Source: Oceanospirillales bacterium (GTDB lineage Bacteria; Pseudomonadota; Gammaproteobacteria; Pseudomonadales; Balneatricaceae). From it: a stretch of DNA of 56,193 bases. Of this stretch, positions 46,158 to 56,166 are shown one piece after another. A program made the position numbers and the translations under genes. The DNA is taken from contig JAAEYW010000002.1 of the NCBI GenBank assembly GCA_018223185.1, forward strand, positions 316,540 through 372,732, written 5' to 3'. Every line of letters starts with the position of its first letter. The stretch's first letter is position 1. The notes beneath the pieces are model-generated. The model was not told where the DNA came from. It saw only the letters and a program-made list of their open reading frames with translations, and ran no database searches.

Positions 46158-47102
46158 TTAACCGACCGGAAAGGGAATCAGTTCTTTTACCACCTGGCTG
46201 CACAGGGTGCGCAGCCAGATACTACCCGGATCCTGATCGACCGCTTTCGGCCACACCAGATAGTACTCCGTATCTTTTGACTCAAAGGGCAGCGGTTTAA
46301 TCGTCAGGCCGAATCGCTGGGCATATTGCGATGCCAGCAATCCACTGGAACTGAACAGCAGCTGCGTCCGGCCTACCGCTTCCAGCGCCGCCATAAAATA
46401 GGGGGTTCGCAGGGCAAACCGCTTCTCCCGGGCCTGTTTTCCCAGTGGATCATTCCCCGGCAGCCTAGCACCACCACCGAGGTTAACCAGCACATGGGAA
46501 TAAGAGAGGTATTCTGCAACACTGACCTCATCCTGCGCGGCCAGAGGGTGATCCTTAGCCATAATCAGCACATATTTTTCCCGGCCAAGCAGCTGACGCT
46601 CAAAGTGATGAGGAACCTGAATAAAGTTGCTGCACAGCACCACATCACACACCTGACCAGAGTCCTCCAGTAAGCTGGACTCCGTAACGGTTGTGGTGTC
46701 CAGAGATGCGTTTGGCGCTTGCTGATAGAAGCGTTCGGCGATACTGGGGCCGTAAGCCTGCGCCTGATAGTGTGTCGTTTGCAGACGGAAGGTACGGTCG
46801 CTCAGGTGCGGTACAAACGGAGGTGCCGATATAAAACTGGCCATCTGTTCCAGCATCTGCCGAACCGGACCTTCGAGAGTGATAGCCTTAGTAGTGGGGA
46901 TCATCCCTTTGGCGGTGCGGACAAACAGCGGGTCATCAAACGCTTCACGCAAACGGATCAACACCCGGCTCATCGCCGACTGACTGATAAACAGACGGTC
47001 TGCAGCGCGTCCTACATTGCGCTCTTCAAGCAGATATAGCAGCCCGGTGAGGCTTTTTATATCCAGCTGCTGAAACTGACCTGAGAGCTTAATATTACTC
47101 AC
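46158..47102 (-). CDS. LysR-family regulator
   Basis: A 314-residue LysR-type regulator. The HTH is near residues 17-75 (NVGRAADRLFISQSAMSRVLIRLREAF). The C-terminal half is a periplasmic-binding-like effector domain. It is divergent from an EamA transporter with a 122-base gap, so it probably controls that gene. Ligand unknown. Confidence 0.9.
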   Translation of the reverse strand: MSNIKLSGQFQQLDIKSLTGLLYLLEERNVGRAADRLFISQSAMSRVLIRLREAFDDPLFVRTAKGMIPTTKAITLEGPVRQMLEQMASFISAPPFVPHLSDRTFRLQTTHYQAQAYGPSIAERFYQQAPNASLDTTTVTESSLLEDSGQVCDVVLCSNFIQVPHHFERQLLGREKYVLIMAKDHPLAAQDEVSVAEYLSYSHVLVNLGGGARLPGNDPLGKQAREKRFALRTPYFMAALEAVGRTQLLFSSSGLLASQYAQRFGLTIKPLPFESKDTEYYLVWPKAVDQDPGSIWLRTLCSQVVKELIPFPVG

Positions 47103-47224
47103 CTGAAACCTCCCTTCTCTGCATTATCCGATTTTCACATAAAGCTCTGAACTATTATGCATTGGCAACAAAATATAATAAACGCCATCCTTTAGGCTCT
47201 GCTTTTTATATCGCGAGCGCTGAC

Positions 47225-48193
47225 ATGACACTGGATCGAAGCCAGTTTTTATATGGCCTGTTTTTCTGTTGCATCACACTGATATTCTGGGGCGTGATGC
47301 CAATCGCCCTGAAACTGTCAACCGGCTTTATTGACCCGGTCACTCTGACCTGGCTGCGATTTGCCTTTGCCGGTGTAGTGATGCTCATCTGGCAGGCCAA
47401 ACGCGGCAAACTGTCGGAGTTCCGCAATCTGTCGCGAACCCATACCGTCAAACTGATAGTGGCCGGCACAATGCTGATCGTGAACTACACCTTTATGGTC
47501 TGGGGACTGAACTATCTCCACCCCGGTGCAGCGCAACTCAGCTTTCAGTTAGCGCCGCTGTTTCTGACGCTGGGAGGCTGGTGGTTTCTGAAAGAGCGGG
47601 TGTTCTGGCAGCACTGGGTCTGCTTCGCCCTGATGGCTGTTGGTATGCTGTTGTTTTTTCATCCGGCGCTTGAAAACAGTGCCGGGATGACCGGCCTGGG
47701 GTTTCTGATTATTCAGGTCTCGGCTCTGGGATGGACCGCCTACGCACTGATTCAGAAGTCTCTGTTCAGGGTTCTGTCACCCTCGAATATACTGCTCAGC
47801 ATCTATCTGTATGCAGTAGTCGTCATGCTGCCCTTCTCGCATCCGGCATCATTGCTGACGCTGGAGACTCAGGACCGCTGGGTCGCCCTGTTCTGCTGCA
47901 TTAGCACACTGGTCGCTTACGGATCATTTGCTCAGGCGATGCGTTACTGGCAAACCGTGCAGGTGAGCGCGTGCATTGCCACGACACCGGTTGTAACCTT
48001 TATTCTGACTGAAGTCTGTGTTGCCTATGGCTTTTTCAGCGATGTGATCTTTTCTGCCGAAGCCGACCAGCTAAGTCTGTTGGGGATGGGACTGGTAGTA
48101 CTGGCAGCCATTAGCGTACAACTGCTGAGCCCGGCGCTGGAAAAGCGCAGGATAAAGGCACTTCTCGCGCTGGCGCCCATTACAGGTCGATAG
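47225..48193 (+). CDS. EamA (DMT superfamily) transporter
   Basis: A 322-residue protein with about ten helices in two EamA repeats (PVTLTWLRFAFAG near 38 marks the first). The ATG at 47225 is preferred to an in-frame TTG at 47162 that would add 21 non-hydrophobic residues. Probably regulated by the divergent LysR protein. Its 3' end overlaps the end of the convergent Lrp-family gene by 14 bases. Confidence 0.87.
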   Translation: MTLDRSQFLYGLFFCCITLIFWGVMPIALKLSTGFIDPVTLTWLRFAFAGVVMLIWQAKRGKLSEFRNLSRTHTVKLIVAGTMLIVNYTFMVWGLNYLHPGAAQLSFQLAPLFLTLGGWWFLKERVFWQHWVCFALMAVGMLLFFHPALENSAGMTGLGFLIIQVSALGWTAYALIQKSLFRVLSPSNILLSIYLYAVVVMLPFSHPASLLTLETQDRWVALFCCISTLVAYGSFAQAMRYWQTVQVSACIATTPVVTFILTEVCVAYGFFSDVIFSAEADQLSLLGMGLVVLAAISVQLLSPALEKRRIKALLALAPITGR

Positions 48194-48650
48194 GAATCGC
48201 CGTTTCATTTTTAATCTCACGCAGGGCAAAGTTGGATTTCACCTGACTAACCCCCGGCAGGCTGAAGATCTTGTCATTCAAAAAACGGTCATAGGCGGCC
48301 ATGCTCTGGATGATCACCCGCAGAACATAATCCGCATCACCGGTGACCGCAAAGCACTGCAGGACTTCCGGGTAACCCTGTACCGCTTGCTGAAACTCGG
48401 TGGCATGATCCTGCCGATGACGGATCAGCGTCACCATAATCAACACGCACAGGTCATAACCCAGCGCCTCCGGGTTAACCAGCGCCGTATACTTTTTCAG
48501 TATCCCTTTTTCATCTAAGGTTTTTACCCGGCGCCAGCAGGCGGCGGAGGAGAGACCAACCTTGTCTGCCAGTTGCTGGTTAGAGATACGGCCATCGTCC
48601 TGCAGGGCGGCCAGAATATGGCGATCATAACGATCAAGCTTTTCAGTCAT
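48180..48650 (-). CDS. Lrp/AsnC-family regulator
   Basis: A 156-residue regulator: HTH at about 8-60 (RISNQQLADKVGLSSAACWRRVKTL) and an AsnC ligand-binding domain. It is divergent from the indolepyruvate oxidoreductase gene across an AT-rich 213-base gap, so it likely senses an amino acid and controls its breakdown. Confidence 0.93.
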   Translation of the reverse strand: MTEKLDRYDRHILAALQDDGRISNQQLADKVGLSSAACWRRVKTLDEKGILKKYTALVNPEALGYDLCVLIMVTLIRHRQDHATEFQQAVQGYPEVLQCFAVTGDADYVLRVIIQSMAAYDRFLNDKIFSLPGVSQVKSNFALREIKNETAIPIDL

Positions 48651-48863
48651 ATATTCACAGAATTACTTAAAAACAAAATATTGTTTAAATAAATACAAAC
48701 AAATCCAAAGAATCTTTCTTATTACACGTGATTATACGGTTAATTTGCAAGCACCTTTCGCAAAAAAAACCATACACTTTTCCGCATCAGATGGGGTAAT
48801 TGATTCAGTTCAATAAAGAGCTCCCACCGCATAACAATAATAGAGATTGCTGAGGTATATGGC
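48651..48863. promoter_or_regulatory. AT-rich divergent promoter region, Lrp-type gene / iorAB
   Basis: 213 bases, very AT-rich from 48661 to 48780 (AAAATATTGTTTAAATAAA and similar), the kind of flexible DNA Lrp proteins wrap. It must hold promoters for both flanking genes; I did not settle on exact elements. Confidence 0.5.
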
Positions 48864-51800
48864 GTGAACCATTACGACAAGAGTCCGGATCAGGAAAATA
48901 GTGACCGGGCCGTTATCAACGCTTCCCTTTCAGACGCTGCGGCGGCGCCGAATCTAGACCGCTATACGCTCAATGACCGTTACCTGCGAGGCACCGGACG
49001 CGTCTTCCTGACCGGAACCCAGGCACTGGTTCGTCTGCCAATGATGCAACGGGAACTGGATCGCAGAAATAACCTCAATACCGCTGGATTTATCAGTGGC
49101 TACCGTGGTTCGCCATTAGGAGGCTATGACCAGGCCTTGTGGCAGGCAAAAAAACATCTGCAGGCGCATGACATAGACTTTATCCCGGCGGTGAATGAAG
49201 AGCTCGGCGCCACCCTGGTGCTGGGAACCCAGCAGGTAGAAACCGCGGAAGATAAGAATGTCGATGGCGTATTTGCCATCTGGTATGGCAAGGGGCCAGG
49301 CGTTGATCGCGCCGCCGATGCGCTGAAGCATGGTAATGCCTTTGGCAGTTCGCCTCACGGCGGCGTGCTGGTAATCGCCGGAGATGATCACGGCTGTGTT
49401 TCATCCAGTATGCCCCATCAGTCCGATGTGGCATTCATGTCGTTCTTTATGCCAACCATCAATCCCGCCAATATTTCAGAGTATTTCGAGTTCGGCCTCT
49501 GGGGAATTGCACTGTCACGCTTCAGTGGTACCTGGGTCGGTTTCAAGGCGATTTCAGAAACCGTCGAAAGTGCCGCCTCGGTCAACATTGCTGAGTTACC
49601 GCAGTTTATTATTCCACACGATTACTCTGCGCCAGAGGATGGTCTGCACTATCGCTGGCCGGACCTGCCCGGCCCGCAGATGGAAACCCGGATTGAGAAA
49701 AAGCTTGAAGCCGTCGCAGCATTTGCCCGTGCTAACCCACTGGACCGCTGCCTGTATAACCTCGAACAGGCACGAATGGGTATTGTCACCACCGGTAAAG
49801 CGCATCTGGACCTGATGGCCGCGCTGGACATGCTGGGGCTGGATGAAGACAGACTTCGCGCTCTGGGTATTGATATTTATAAGGTTGGTCTGGTCTGGCC
49901 GCTGGAAAAATATGGCGCTATGAACTTCATCCGCGGTAAGGAAGAGGTTCTCGTCATTGAAGAGAAACGCGGGATTATCGAAAGCCAGATCAAGGAACAC
50001 CTGTCGGCCCCCGATGAGACCCTTAAAGTCCGGATCATCGGCAAGCATGACGAACAGGGTAAGCCGCTGGTGCCTTATGTCGGTGAACTTGGCCCGAATA
50101 TGCTGGCTAAAGTGGTTGCTGACCGGATCACCCACCTGCTGGGTGAAAATTTCCGTGAGCAACTGGCAGAGATCGGGGTCCGTGGCAGCAGCGTATGTGA
50201 CCCACAGGGGGTGCGCCGCCTGCCCTACTTCTGCTCCGGCTGCCCGCATAACACTTCCACTAAAGTCCCGCAAGGCAGTAAGGCTCAGGCCGGAATCGGC
50301 TGTCACGTGATGGCAACCTGGATGGGACGGCATACCGAATCCCTTACGCAGATGGGCGGTGAAGGCGTCAACTGGGTGTCGAAGTCGCGCTACCTGAAAA
50401 ACAAACATATCTTCCAGAATCTGGGAGAGGGGACTTACTTCCATTCAGGAACGCTGGCGATCCGTCAGTCAGTTGCAGCCAACACCAATATCACTTACAA
50501 AATTCTGTTTAATGATGCGGTCGCAATGACCGGCGGTCAGCCGGTTGATGGCGTCATTAGCGTACCGGCCATTGCCAGTCAGGTACATGCTGAAGGTGTC
50601 AGACGTATCGCAGTCATCAGTGATGAGCCGGAGAAATACAGCGACAAGAGTATCTTCCCGTCGGTGGCAACCTTCCATCATCGTCTGGAACTGGATGCTG
50701 TACAGCGGGAATTGCGGGAAATAGCGGGGGTCACCGTGCTGATCTACGATCAGACCTGTGCCGCCGAAAAACGTCGCCGACGTAAACGTGGTCAGTTCCC
50801 TGATCCGCAGAAGCGCGTATTTATCAACCACAATGTGTGCGAAGGCTGTGGTGATTGTTCCGCACAGTCTAACTGCCTCTCCGTGGTTCCCCGTGAAACT
50901 GAGCAGGGGCGTAAACGCCGCATAGATCAGTCCTCCTGCAACAAAGACTTTTCCTGTGTCGAGGGGTTCTGTCCAAGCTTTGTCACTATCGAAGGTGGCG
51001 CACTGCGTAAAGGCGCTGGCGTTACTATAGGTGAAGCCTTCCAGCAGAAAATGGCGGCGCTTCCTCTGCCACAGCAAGCGCCACTTACAGGCTGTTACAA
51101 CCTTCTGGTTGGCGGAGTCGGAGGTACCGGTATCGTGACCGTCGGGGCACTAATCACTATGGCCGCACATCTGGAATCCAAAGGTGCGACGGTGCTCGAT
51201 TTTATGGGCTTTGCGCAGAAAGGCGGCACCGTTCTGAGTTATGTCCGCCTGGCACCTGAGCCGGATGCGATCCGTCAGGTCCGGATTGAAACCGGCCAGG
51301 CAGATGCGATGATTGCCTGCGACATGGTGGTGGCGACAACTGATAAGGCACTGACCGTATTGCGCAGGAATCATAGTCGCGCAGTCCTCAACCTGGCTGA
51401 GATTGCCACAGCAGACAACGTGCTCTACCGGGATGCGGATATGGAATCCACCCGCCGGATACGTATCCTCAACGAGGCGCTGGGCGATGATCATCTCGCG
51501 TCTATCGATGCCAACCACCTCGCGGAAGCACTGCTGGGCGATACCGTTTTCTCCAATGTGATGATGCTCGGTTTCGCCTGGCAGCAGGGTCTGGTGCCGG
51601 TATCACTGGCGGCGCTGCAAAAGGCCATCGAAATGAATGCCGTGGCAATTGAAAAAAACCAGACCGCATTTAACTGGGGCCGTCTGGCGGCGGTGGATCC
51701 GGCATTTGTCGATCAGGCCGCAGGCGGACACATTCCGGCACCGGCATTCACGCTACAGCAAAAAATTGAACGCAATACAGAGCTTCTCAGCCGTTACCAG

Positions 51801-52391
51801 AACAGCGCTTATGCCGGGCGCTATCAGTCACTGGTTATGCAGATTGCTGAGGCGGAACAGTCTCTGGCAGTGAACAGCACTGAACTGACCGAACAGGTTG
51901 CCACACAACTGTTTCGCCTGATGGCGTACAAAGATGAATACGAAGTCGCACGCCTGTATACCGAGACAGACTTTCTGCAGGAGATCGCCCAAACATTCAC
52001 CGGTGATTATCGTATTAAATTTAATATGGCACCGCCACTGCTGGCGCGTAAGCGGGATAGCCAGGGGCGGCCGAAGAAAATGCAGTTTGGCCCCTGGATC
52101 CTGAAAGGCTTGCGGATGCTGGCGCAGATGCGTCGCCTGCGTGGCACACCTCTGGATCTGTTCGGTTACAACCCTGAACGTAAGCTGGAACGGCAGTTGC
52201 GCGACGGGTATATCACCCTGATCAACGACCTCTGCACGTCTCTTACCCGGGATAATCTCACAACGGCAATTGAACTGGCGGCAGTCCCTGCGGAAATTCG
52301 CGGTTTCGGACCGGTCAAGGAGAAGGCGGCCCGGGAGGCACAGGTTCGGTCTCAATCCCTGTCTCAACAATTAAACCAGGACCGCGCTTAA
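48864..52391 (+). CDS. fused indolepyruvate ferredoxin oxidoreductase
   Basis: A 1175-residue fusion of the alpha and beta subunits found separately in archaea. The N-terminal part (to about 640) has the pyruvate-oxidoreductase domains with TPP-binding region (GCPHNTSTKVPQG near 457 and MGGEGVNWVSK near 497). A [4Fe-4S] region begins at C659 (NVCEGCGDCSAQSNC). The gamma-type domain (VGGVGGTGIVTVG near 749) follows, then a C-terminal extension of unknown fold. It oxidises aryl-pyruvates to aryl-acetyl-CoA with ferredoxin as acceptor. The start is GTG after GAGG. An aminotransferase gene follows by 30 bases. Confidence 0.92.
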   Translation: MNHYDKSPDQENSDRAVINASLSDAAAAPNLDRYTLNDRYLRGTGRVFLTGTQALVRLPMMQRELDRRNNLNTAGFISGYRGSPLGGYDQALWQAKKHLQAHDIDFIPAVNEELGATLVLGTQQVETAEDKNVDGVFAIWYGKGPGVDRAADALKHGNAFGSSPHGGVLVIAGDDHGCVSSSMPHQSDVAFMSFFMPTINPANISEYFEFGLWGIALSRFSGTWVGFKAISETVESAASVNIAELPQFIIPHDYSAPEDGLHYRWPDLPGPQMETRIEKKLEAVAAFARANPLDRCLYNLEQARMGIVTTGKAHLDLMAALDMLGLDEDRLRALGIDIYKVGLVWPLEKYGAMNFIRGKEEVLVIEEKRGIIESQIKEHLSAPDETLKVRIIGKHDEQGKPLVPYVGELGPNMLAKVVADRITHLLGENFREQLAEIGVRGSSVCDPQGVRRLPYFCSGCPHNTSTKVPQGSKAQAGIGCHVMATWMGRHTESLTQMGGEGVNWVSKSRYLKNKHIFQNLGEGTYFHSGTLAIRQSVAANTNITYKILFNDAVAMTGGQPVDGVISVPAIASQVHAEGVRRIAVISDEPEKYSDKSIFPSVATFHHRLELDAVQRELREIAGVTVLIYDQTCAAEKRRRRKRGQFPDPQKRVFINHNVCEGCGDCSAQSNCLSVVPRETEQGRKRRIDQSSCNKDFSCVEGFCPSFVTIEGGALRKGAGVTIGEAFQQKMAALPLPQQAPLTGCYNLLVGGVGGTGIVTVGALITMAAHLESKGATVLDFMGFAQKGGTVLSYVRLAPEPDAIRQVRIETGQADAMIACDMVVATTDKALTVLRRNHSRAVLNLAEIATADNVLYRDADMESTRRIRILNEALGDDHLASIDANHLAEALLGDTVFSNVMMLGFAWQQGLVPVSLAALQKAIEMNAVAIEKNQTAFNWGRLAAVDPAFVDQAAGGHIPAPAFTLQQKIERNTELLSRYQNSAYAGRYQSLVMQIAEAEQSLAVNSTELTEQVATQLFRLMAYKDEYEVARLYTETDFLQEIAQTFTGDYRIKFNMAPPLLARKRDSQGRPKKMQFGPWILKGLRMLAQMRRLRGTPLDLFGYNPERKLERQLRDGYITLINDLCTSLTRDNLTTAIELAAVPAEIRGFGPVKEKAAREAQVRSQSLSQQLNQDRA

Positions 52392-52421
52392 GTCCGGCCG
52401 GGAATGCGTCAGGAGATCGCT

Positions 52422-53621
52422 ATGTTTGAACATTTACAACCACTGCCACAGGACCCGATTCTGTCCATGTTCGCAGGCTACACTGCCGACACGCACCCGC
52501 ATAAGCTCGATCTCGGCATCGGAGTGTATAAGGATGAGCAAGGCTGCACCCCCATCATGCGGGCAGTTAAAGAAGCAGAAAGCCGTTTATTAACAACCGA
52601 GCAGAGCAAAAGTTACACAGCACCGGCCGGCTCAGCTGTTTACAACCAGTTAGCCAGTGCACTGGTGTTTGGCCCGGACCATCCGGCCCTCAGAGATCAG
52701 CGTATTGTCTCAGCACAAACCCCGGGGGGCTGCGGTGCGTTGCGAATGGCAGCCGAGTTTATCCACGGCTGCAGCCAGGAAAGCCGCGTCTGGGTGAGCA
52801 TGCCAACCTGGGCAAACCATATCCCACTGTTAGCGGGTGCGGGCCTGGAGATCGCAGAATATCCCTATTATGACTACACCACCAAAGGCATTCAGTTTGA
52901 GGCGATGCTGCAGGCGCTGGAGCAGGCCAGTGCAGGGGACTTTATCCTGCTGCATGGCTGCTGCCACAATCCCAGCGGGGCCGATCTGAACCAGGAACAA
53001 TGGTTAGCAGTGGCAGACCTGATGACATGTAAGGGGCTGATCCCTTTCGTCGATATGGCCTATCAGGGGCTGGGCAATGGCCTCGATCAGGATGCCTTCG
53101 GTGTGCGCTTACTGGCGGAACGTTTCCCGGAGATGCTGGTGGCGACATCCTGTTCGAAAAACTTCGGCCTCTATCGTGAGCGAACCGGAACTCTGTTTAT
53201 TGTCGCCAACTGCAGTGCAGACGCGCAAACCGCAGGCAGTCAGCTGTTCAGCAAAATCCGCAGTCACTACTCCATGCCTCCGGCCCATGGTGCTGCCATT
53301 GTAGAAACCATCCTTTCCGATACGGGCCTGACAACGTCCTGGGAGTGCGAACTGGCCTCTATGCGGGAGCGGATTCAGGGGCTGCGTCAGCAGTTGGTTG
53401 CGGCGATCGAAGCGTCGGGCATTGATGGCGATTTCACCTTTATCCAACACCAGTCGGGCATGTTCTCCTTTCTCGGAATCACCCCGAAACAGGTAGAACA
53501 GCTACGCCAGGACTACAGCATCTACATGATCAACTCCAGCCGTATGAATATTGCCGGGCTGAATCAGGGCAGTATGGATTACTTTGTATCGGCCCTGGCT
53601 GAGGTGTTAAGCGCCCGCTAG
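52422..53621 (+). CDS. aromatic amino acid aminotransferase (class I, TyrB/AspC-like)
   Basis: A 399-residue PLP enzyme. DPILSMF near 12, LDLGIGVYKDEQG near 28, HGCCHNPSGAD near 181 and the PLP lysine in SCSKNFGLYRERTG near 250 define the AspC/TyrB family. It begins after AGGAG, 30 bases from the oxidoreductase gene; together they would convert Phe, Tyr or Trp to aryl-acetyl-CoA. C-terminal NSSRMNIAGL is typical. Confidence 0.92.
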   Translation: MFEHLQPLPQDPILSMFAGYTADTHPHKLDLGIGVYKDEQGCTPIMRAVKEAESRLLTTEQSKSYTAPAGSAVYNQLASALVFGPDHPALRDQRIVSAQTPGGCGALRMAAEFIHGCSQESRVWVSMPTWANHIPLLAGAGLEIAEYPYYDYTTKGIQFEAMLQALEQASAGDFILLHGCCHNPSGADLNQEQWLAVADLMTCKGLIPFVDMAYQGLGNGLDQDAFGVRLLAERFPEMLVATSCSKNFGLYRERTGTLFIVANCSADAQTAGSQLFSKIRSHYSMPPAHGAAIVETILSDTGLTTSWECELASMRERIQGLRQQLVAAIEASGIDGDFTFIQHQSGMFSFLGITPKQVEQLRQDYSIYMINSSRMNIAGLNQGSMDYFVSALAEVLSAR

Positions 53622-53697
53622 AGCCAACCGCACAGCCACAACGATAGAAGAGTGTTCACTATGTGCAGCGGCAGTTCGGCTTCTTAACGACTGAGTT

Positions 53698-53730
53698 CGA
53701 CAGCTTGTCTTTCAGGCTGTCGCCTTTTGC
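53698..53730 (+). terminator. first hairpin after the aminotransferase gene
   Basis: CGACAGC and GCTGTCG form a 7-bp stem (53698-53722) followed by CCTTTTGC on the plus strand. A moderate terminator; a stronger one follows at 53747. Confidence 0.5.
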
Positions 53731-53740
53731 TTACTGTTCA

Positions 53741-53780
53741 AAAAATAAAAGCCCGGTGACAGATCTGCTACCGGGCTTTT
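53741..53780. terminator. bidirectional terminator between the aminotransferase and hisF
   Basis: AAAAGCCCGGT and ACCGGGCTTTT form an 11-bp stem (53747-53780) whose lower part gives T-runs on both strands. It ends both convergent units. Confidence 0.9.
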
Positions 53781-53892
53781 ACTATGGAAGCTGTGTACAG
53801 GTCCGGTCGCGCAGAAGCACACTGGACTTATTTATACTGAGCTTAATTTACACAGAACTTATTTACACCTGTTCAGGCGCTGTCCGCTGACT

Positions 53893-54666
53893 TCAAAGCC
53901 GAACTTCGATGCCATGCTCTTTCATATATTGCTTAGCTTCAGGGATGCTGTATTCGTTAAAATGGAAAATAGACGCAGCCAGCACCGCATCCGCTTTGCC
54001 CTCGATGCAACCGGCCACCAGATGATCCAGATTACCCACGCCACCGGAAGCGATAACCGGAACGTTCACGGCTTCACTGATCGCCCGGGTGACGCCAAGA
54101 TCATAACCGTTCTTCACGCCATCCTGATCCATTGAGGTCAGCAGAATCTCACCAGCCCCCAGCTTCACCATCTTTTTCGCCCACTCAACCGCATCGATAC
54201 CGGTAGGTTTACGACCACCGTGGGTAAAGATCTCCCAGCGGTCAGCCTCGCCGGGCTGAGACACTTTTTTAGCATCAATCGCGACCACGATGCACTGCGA
54301 ACCAAACTTTTCAGCAGCTTCCCGGACAAAATCAGGGTTAAACACTGCTGCGCTGTTGATCGAGACTTTATCGGCACCGGCATTGAGCATAGTGCGAATG
54401 TCATCAACCGTACGGATACCTCCGCCGACGGTCAGCGGAATAAACACCTGCGATGCCATCCGTTCAACGGTATGCACCATGGTATCCCGGCCTTCATGGG
54501 TGGCGGTGATATCCAGGAAAGTTATCTCATCCGCACCCTGTTCATCGTAACGTTTGGCCACCTCTACCGGATCACCGGCATCGCGGATATCAACAAACTG
54601 CACGCCTTTTACAACGCGGCCGTTTTCAACATCCAGACAGGGAATTATGCGTTTTGCCAGTGCCAT
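53893..54666 (-). CDS. hisF: imidazole glycerol phosphate synthase cyclase subunit
   Basis: A 257-residue TIM barrel that makes IGP and AICAR from PRFAR and ammonia supplied by HisH. Catalytic Asp residues are D12 ([10 protein letters not shown]) and the one in VVAIDAKK near 130. LTVGGGIR near 79 and [11 protein letters not shown] near 222 bind phosphate. Its first residues [13 protein letters not shown] and length identify HisF rather than HisA. It follows hisH with only 75 bases between, where hisA normally lies. Confidence 0.97.
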   Translation of the reverse strand: MALAKRIIPCLDVENGRVVKGVQFVDIRDAGDPVEVAKRYDEQGADEITFLDITATHEGRDTMVHTVERMASQVFIPLTVGGGIRTVDDIRTMLNAGADKVSINSAAVFNPDFVREAAEKFGSQCIVVAIDAKKVSQPGEADRWEIFTHGGRKPTGIDAVEWAKKMVKLGAGEILLTSMDQDGVKNGYDLGVTRAISEAVNVPVIASGGVGNLDHLVAGCIEGKADAVLAASIFHFNEYSIPEAKQYMKEHGIEVRL

Positions 54667-54741
54667 GGTTTCTACCTATAAAAACGTATATAAAACATCA
54701 GACCAGAATTTCTGACTGAAATTCCGGCCTCTTTACTCTGA

Positions 54742-55389
54742 TCAGGGCTTGCCATCCCAGTTAAGGAAATTTTTCAGCAACTGCAGCCCAACGGTATGAC
54801 TTTTTTCAGGGTGAAACTGAGTGGCAAAAACATTATCGCGGGCGATCGCTACATCGAAATCAACGCCGTAATGACAGTTACCGGCCACCCGCTGTTTTTC
54901 AACCGCATCCACATAATAGCTGTGGACAAAGTAGAACCGGCTGCCATCATCAATGCCATGCCACAGCGGGTGATCAAAGTTCTGATGCACCTCATTCCAG
55001 CCCATATGCGGCACTTTCAGACGCTCGCCATCGCGCTCTTTCAGATCATCGCCAAAGAAGCGCACGGTGCCTTCAAAATGGCCCAGACAGTCAACCCCGC
55101 CGTTCTCTTCCGAACGCTGCATCAGTGCCTGATAGCCTACACAGATACCCAGGAATGGCTTGCCGGACGCAATCGCCTCAGCCACCTCTTTATCCACACC
55201 CAGACGACGAATCTCCGCCATACAATCACGAATCGCCCCGACGCCGGGTAACAATACGCGATCGGCGCTGCGAACTTTTTCAGGATCAGCGGTAACCATC
55301 ACCTCAACGCCGGGCATTACATGCTCCAGCGCCTTGGCAACCGAGTGCAGGTTGCCCATACCATAATCGATGACTGCAACACTGCTCAT
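54742..55389 (-). CDS. hisH: imidazole glycerol phosphate synthase glutaminase subunit
   Basis: A 215-residue class I amidotransferase. The nucleophile is C83 ([11 protein letters not shown]) and the His-Glu pair is in [10 protein letters not shown]. It supplies ammonia to HisF. Its ATG follows the hisB stop directly, so the two are cotranslated. Confidence 0.97.
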   Translation of the reverse strand: MSSVAVIDYGMGNLHSVAKALEHVMPGVEVMVTADPEKVRSADRVLLPGVGAIRDCMAEIRRLGVDKEVAEAIASGKPFLGICVGYQALMQRSEENGGVDCLGHFEGTVRFFGDDLKERDGERLKVPHMGWNEVHQNFDHPLWHGIDDGSRFYFVHSYYVDAVEKQRVAGNCHYGVDFDVAIARDNVFATQFHPEKSHTVGLQLLKNFLNWDGKP

Positions 55390-55983
55390 TTACAGCGACC
55401 CTTTGGTTGAAGGCATCTGATCGGCAGCCCGCTGATCAATCGTCAGGGCGCCACGCACCGCCCGGCCGAACGCTTTAAAAATTGTTTCAGCCTGGTGATG
55501 AGCATTAAAGCCTTTCAGGTTATCGATATGCAGCGTTACCCCGGCGTGATTGACAAAGCCCTGGAAAAATTCCCAGAACAGCTGAGTGTCAAAACGACCG
55601 ATGCTGGCACGGGTGAACTCAACATTCATATCCAGACCCGGACGACCGGAAAAATCGATTACCACACGGGAGAGCGCCTCATCCAGAGGGCAGTACGCAT
55701 GACCGTAGCGCAGAATACCTTTCTTATCGCCAACCGCCTGAGCAAACGCCTGCCCCAGGGTAATACCGATATCTTCCACGGTGTGGTGATCATCGATGTG
55801 ATTATCACCCTTCGCCACGATATCCATGTCGATCAGGCCATGACGGGCGATCTGATCCAGCATATGTTCAAGAAAAGGTACGCCGGTATCAGCATTCAGC
55901 TTACCGCTGCCATCCAGATTCACTGAAACGGTAATCTGGGTTTCCAGGGTATTACGGGTGACGGAGGCTTTCCGTTCAGCCAT
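55390..55983 (-). CDS. hisB: imidazoleglycerol-phosphate dehydratase
   Basis: A 197-residue monofunctional enzyme (no phosphatase domain). The two metal-binding HHxxE motifs appear as DDHHTVED near 63 and NAHHQAE near 164. GGAG precedes the ATG. It is the first gene of the his run here, on the minus strand. Confidence 0.97.
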   Translation of the reverse strand: MAERKASVTRNTLETQITVSVNLDGSGKLNADTGVPFLEHMLDQIARHGLIDMDIVAKGDNHIDDHHTVEDIGITLGQAFAQAVGDKKGILRYGHAYCPLDEALSRVVIDFSGRPGLDMNVEFTRASIGRFDTQLFWEFFQGFVNHAGVTLHIDNLKGFNAHHQAETIFKAFGRAVRGALTIDQRAADQMPSTKGSL

Positions 55984-56148
55984 GATCTTCTCCGCGATGG
56001 GTTAACAGTAGAGTTCGTACAAACATTCGTAAATAAGCCAGCCATTATACAACCAATACAGCATCAATGCGTAGCATTGGGCACGATTAACCCAGCCAAA
56101 ACCTGATATCCAACTGACTGATTTCATGTACGGTTAATCTAGCAGCCC

Positions 56149-56166
56149 GTCGGACTAGCGTCCGAC
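56149..56166. repeat. perfect hairpin upstream of hisB
   Basis: GTCGGAC-TAGC-GTCCGAC, a 7-bp stem with a four-base loop, 166 bases before the hisB ATG. It could lie in the 5' leader of a plus-strand gene starting beyond the window (AAGGTGAG follows at 56178-56185, a good ribosome-binding site) or be an operator for either direction. Confidence 0.5.

Noticed and set aside
53893-54666. The gene called hisF could be hisA, which would explain the missing gene.
   Set aside because: [13 protein letters not shown] start, the AIDAKK site and length are HisF; HisA begins and spaces these motifs differently.
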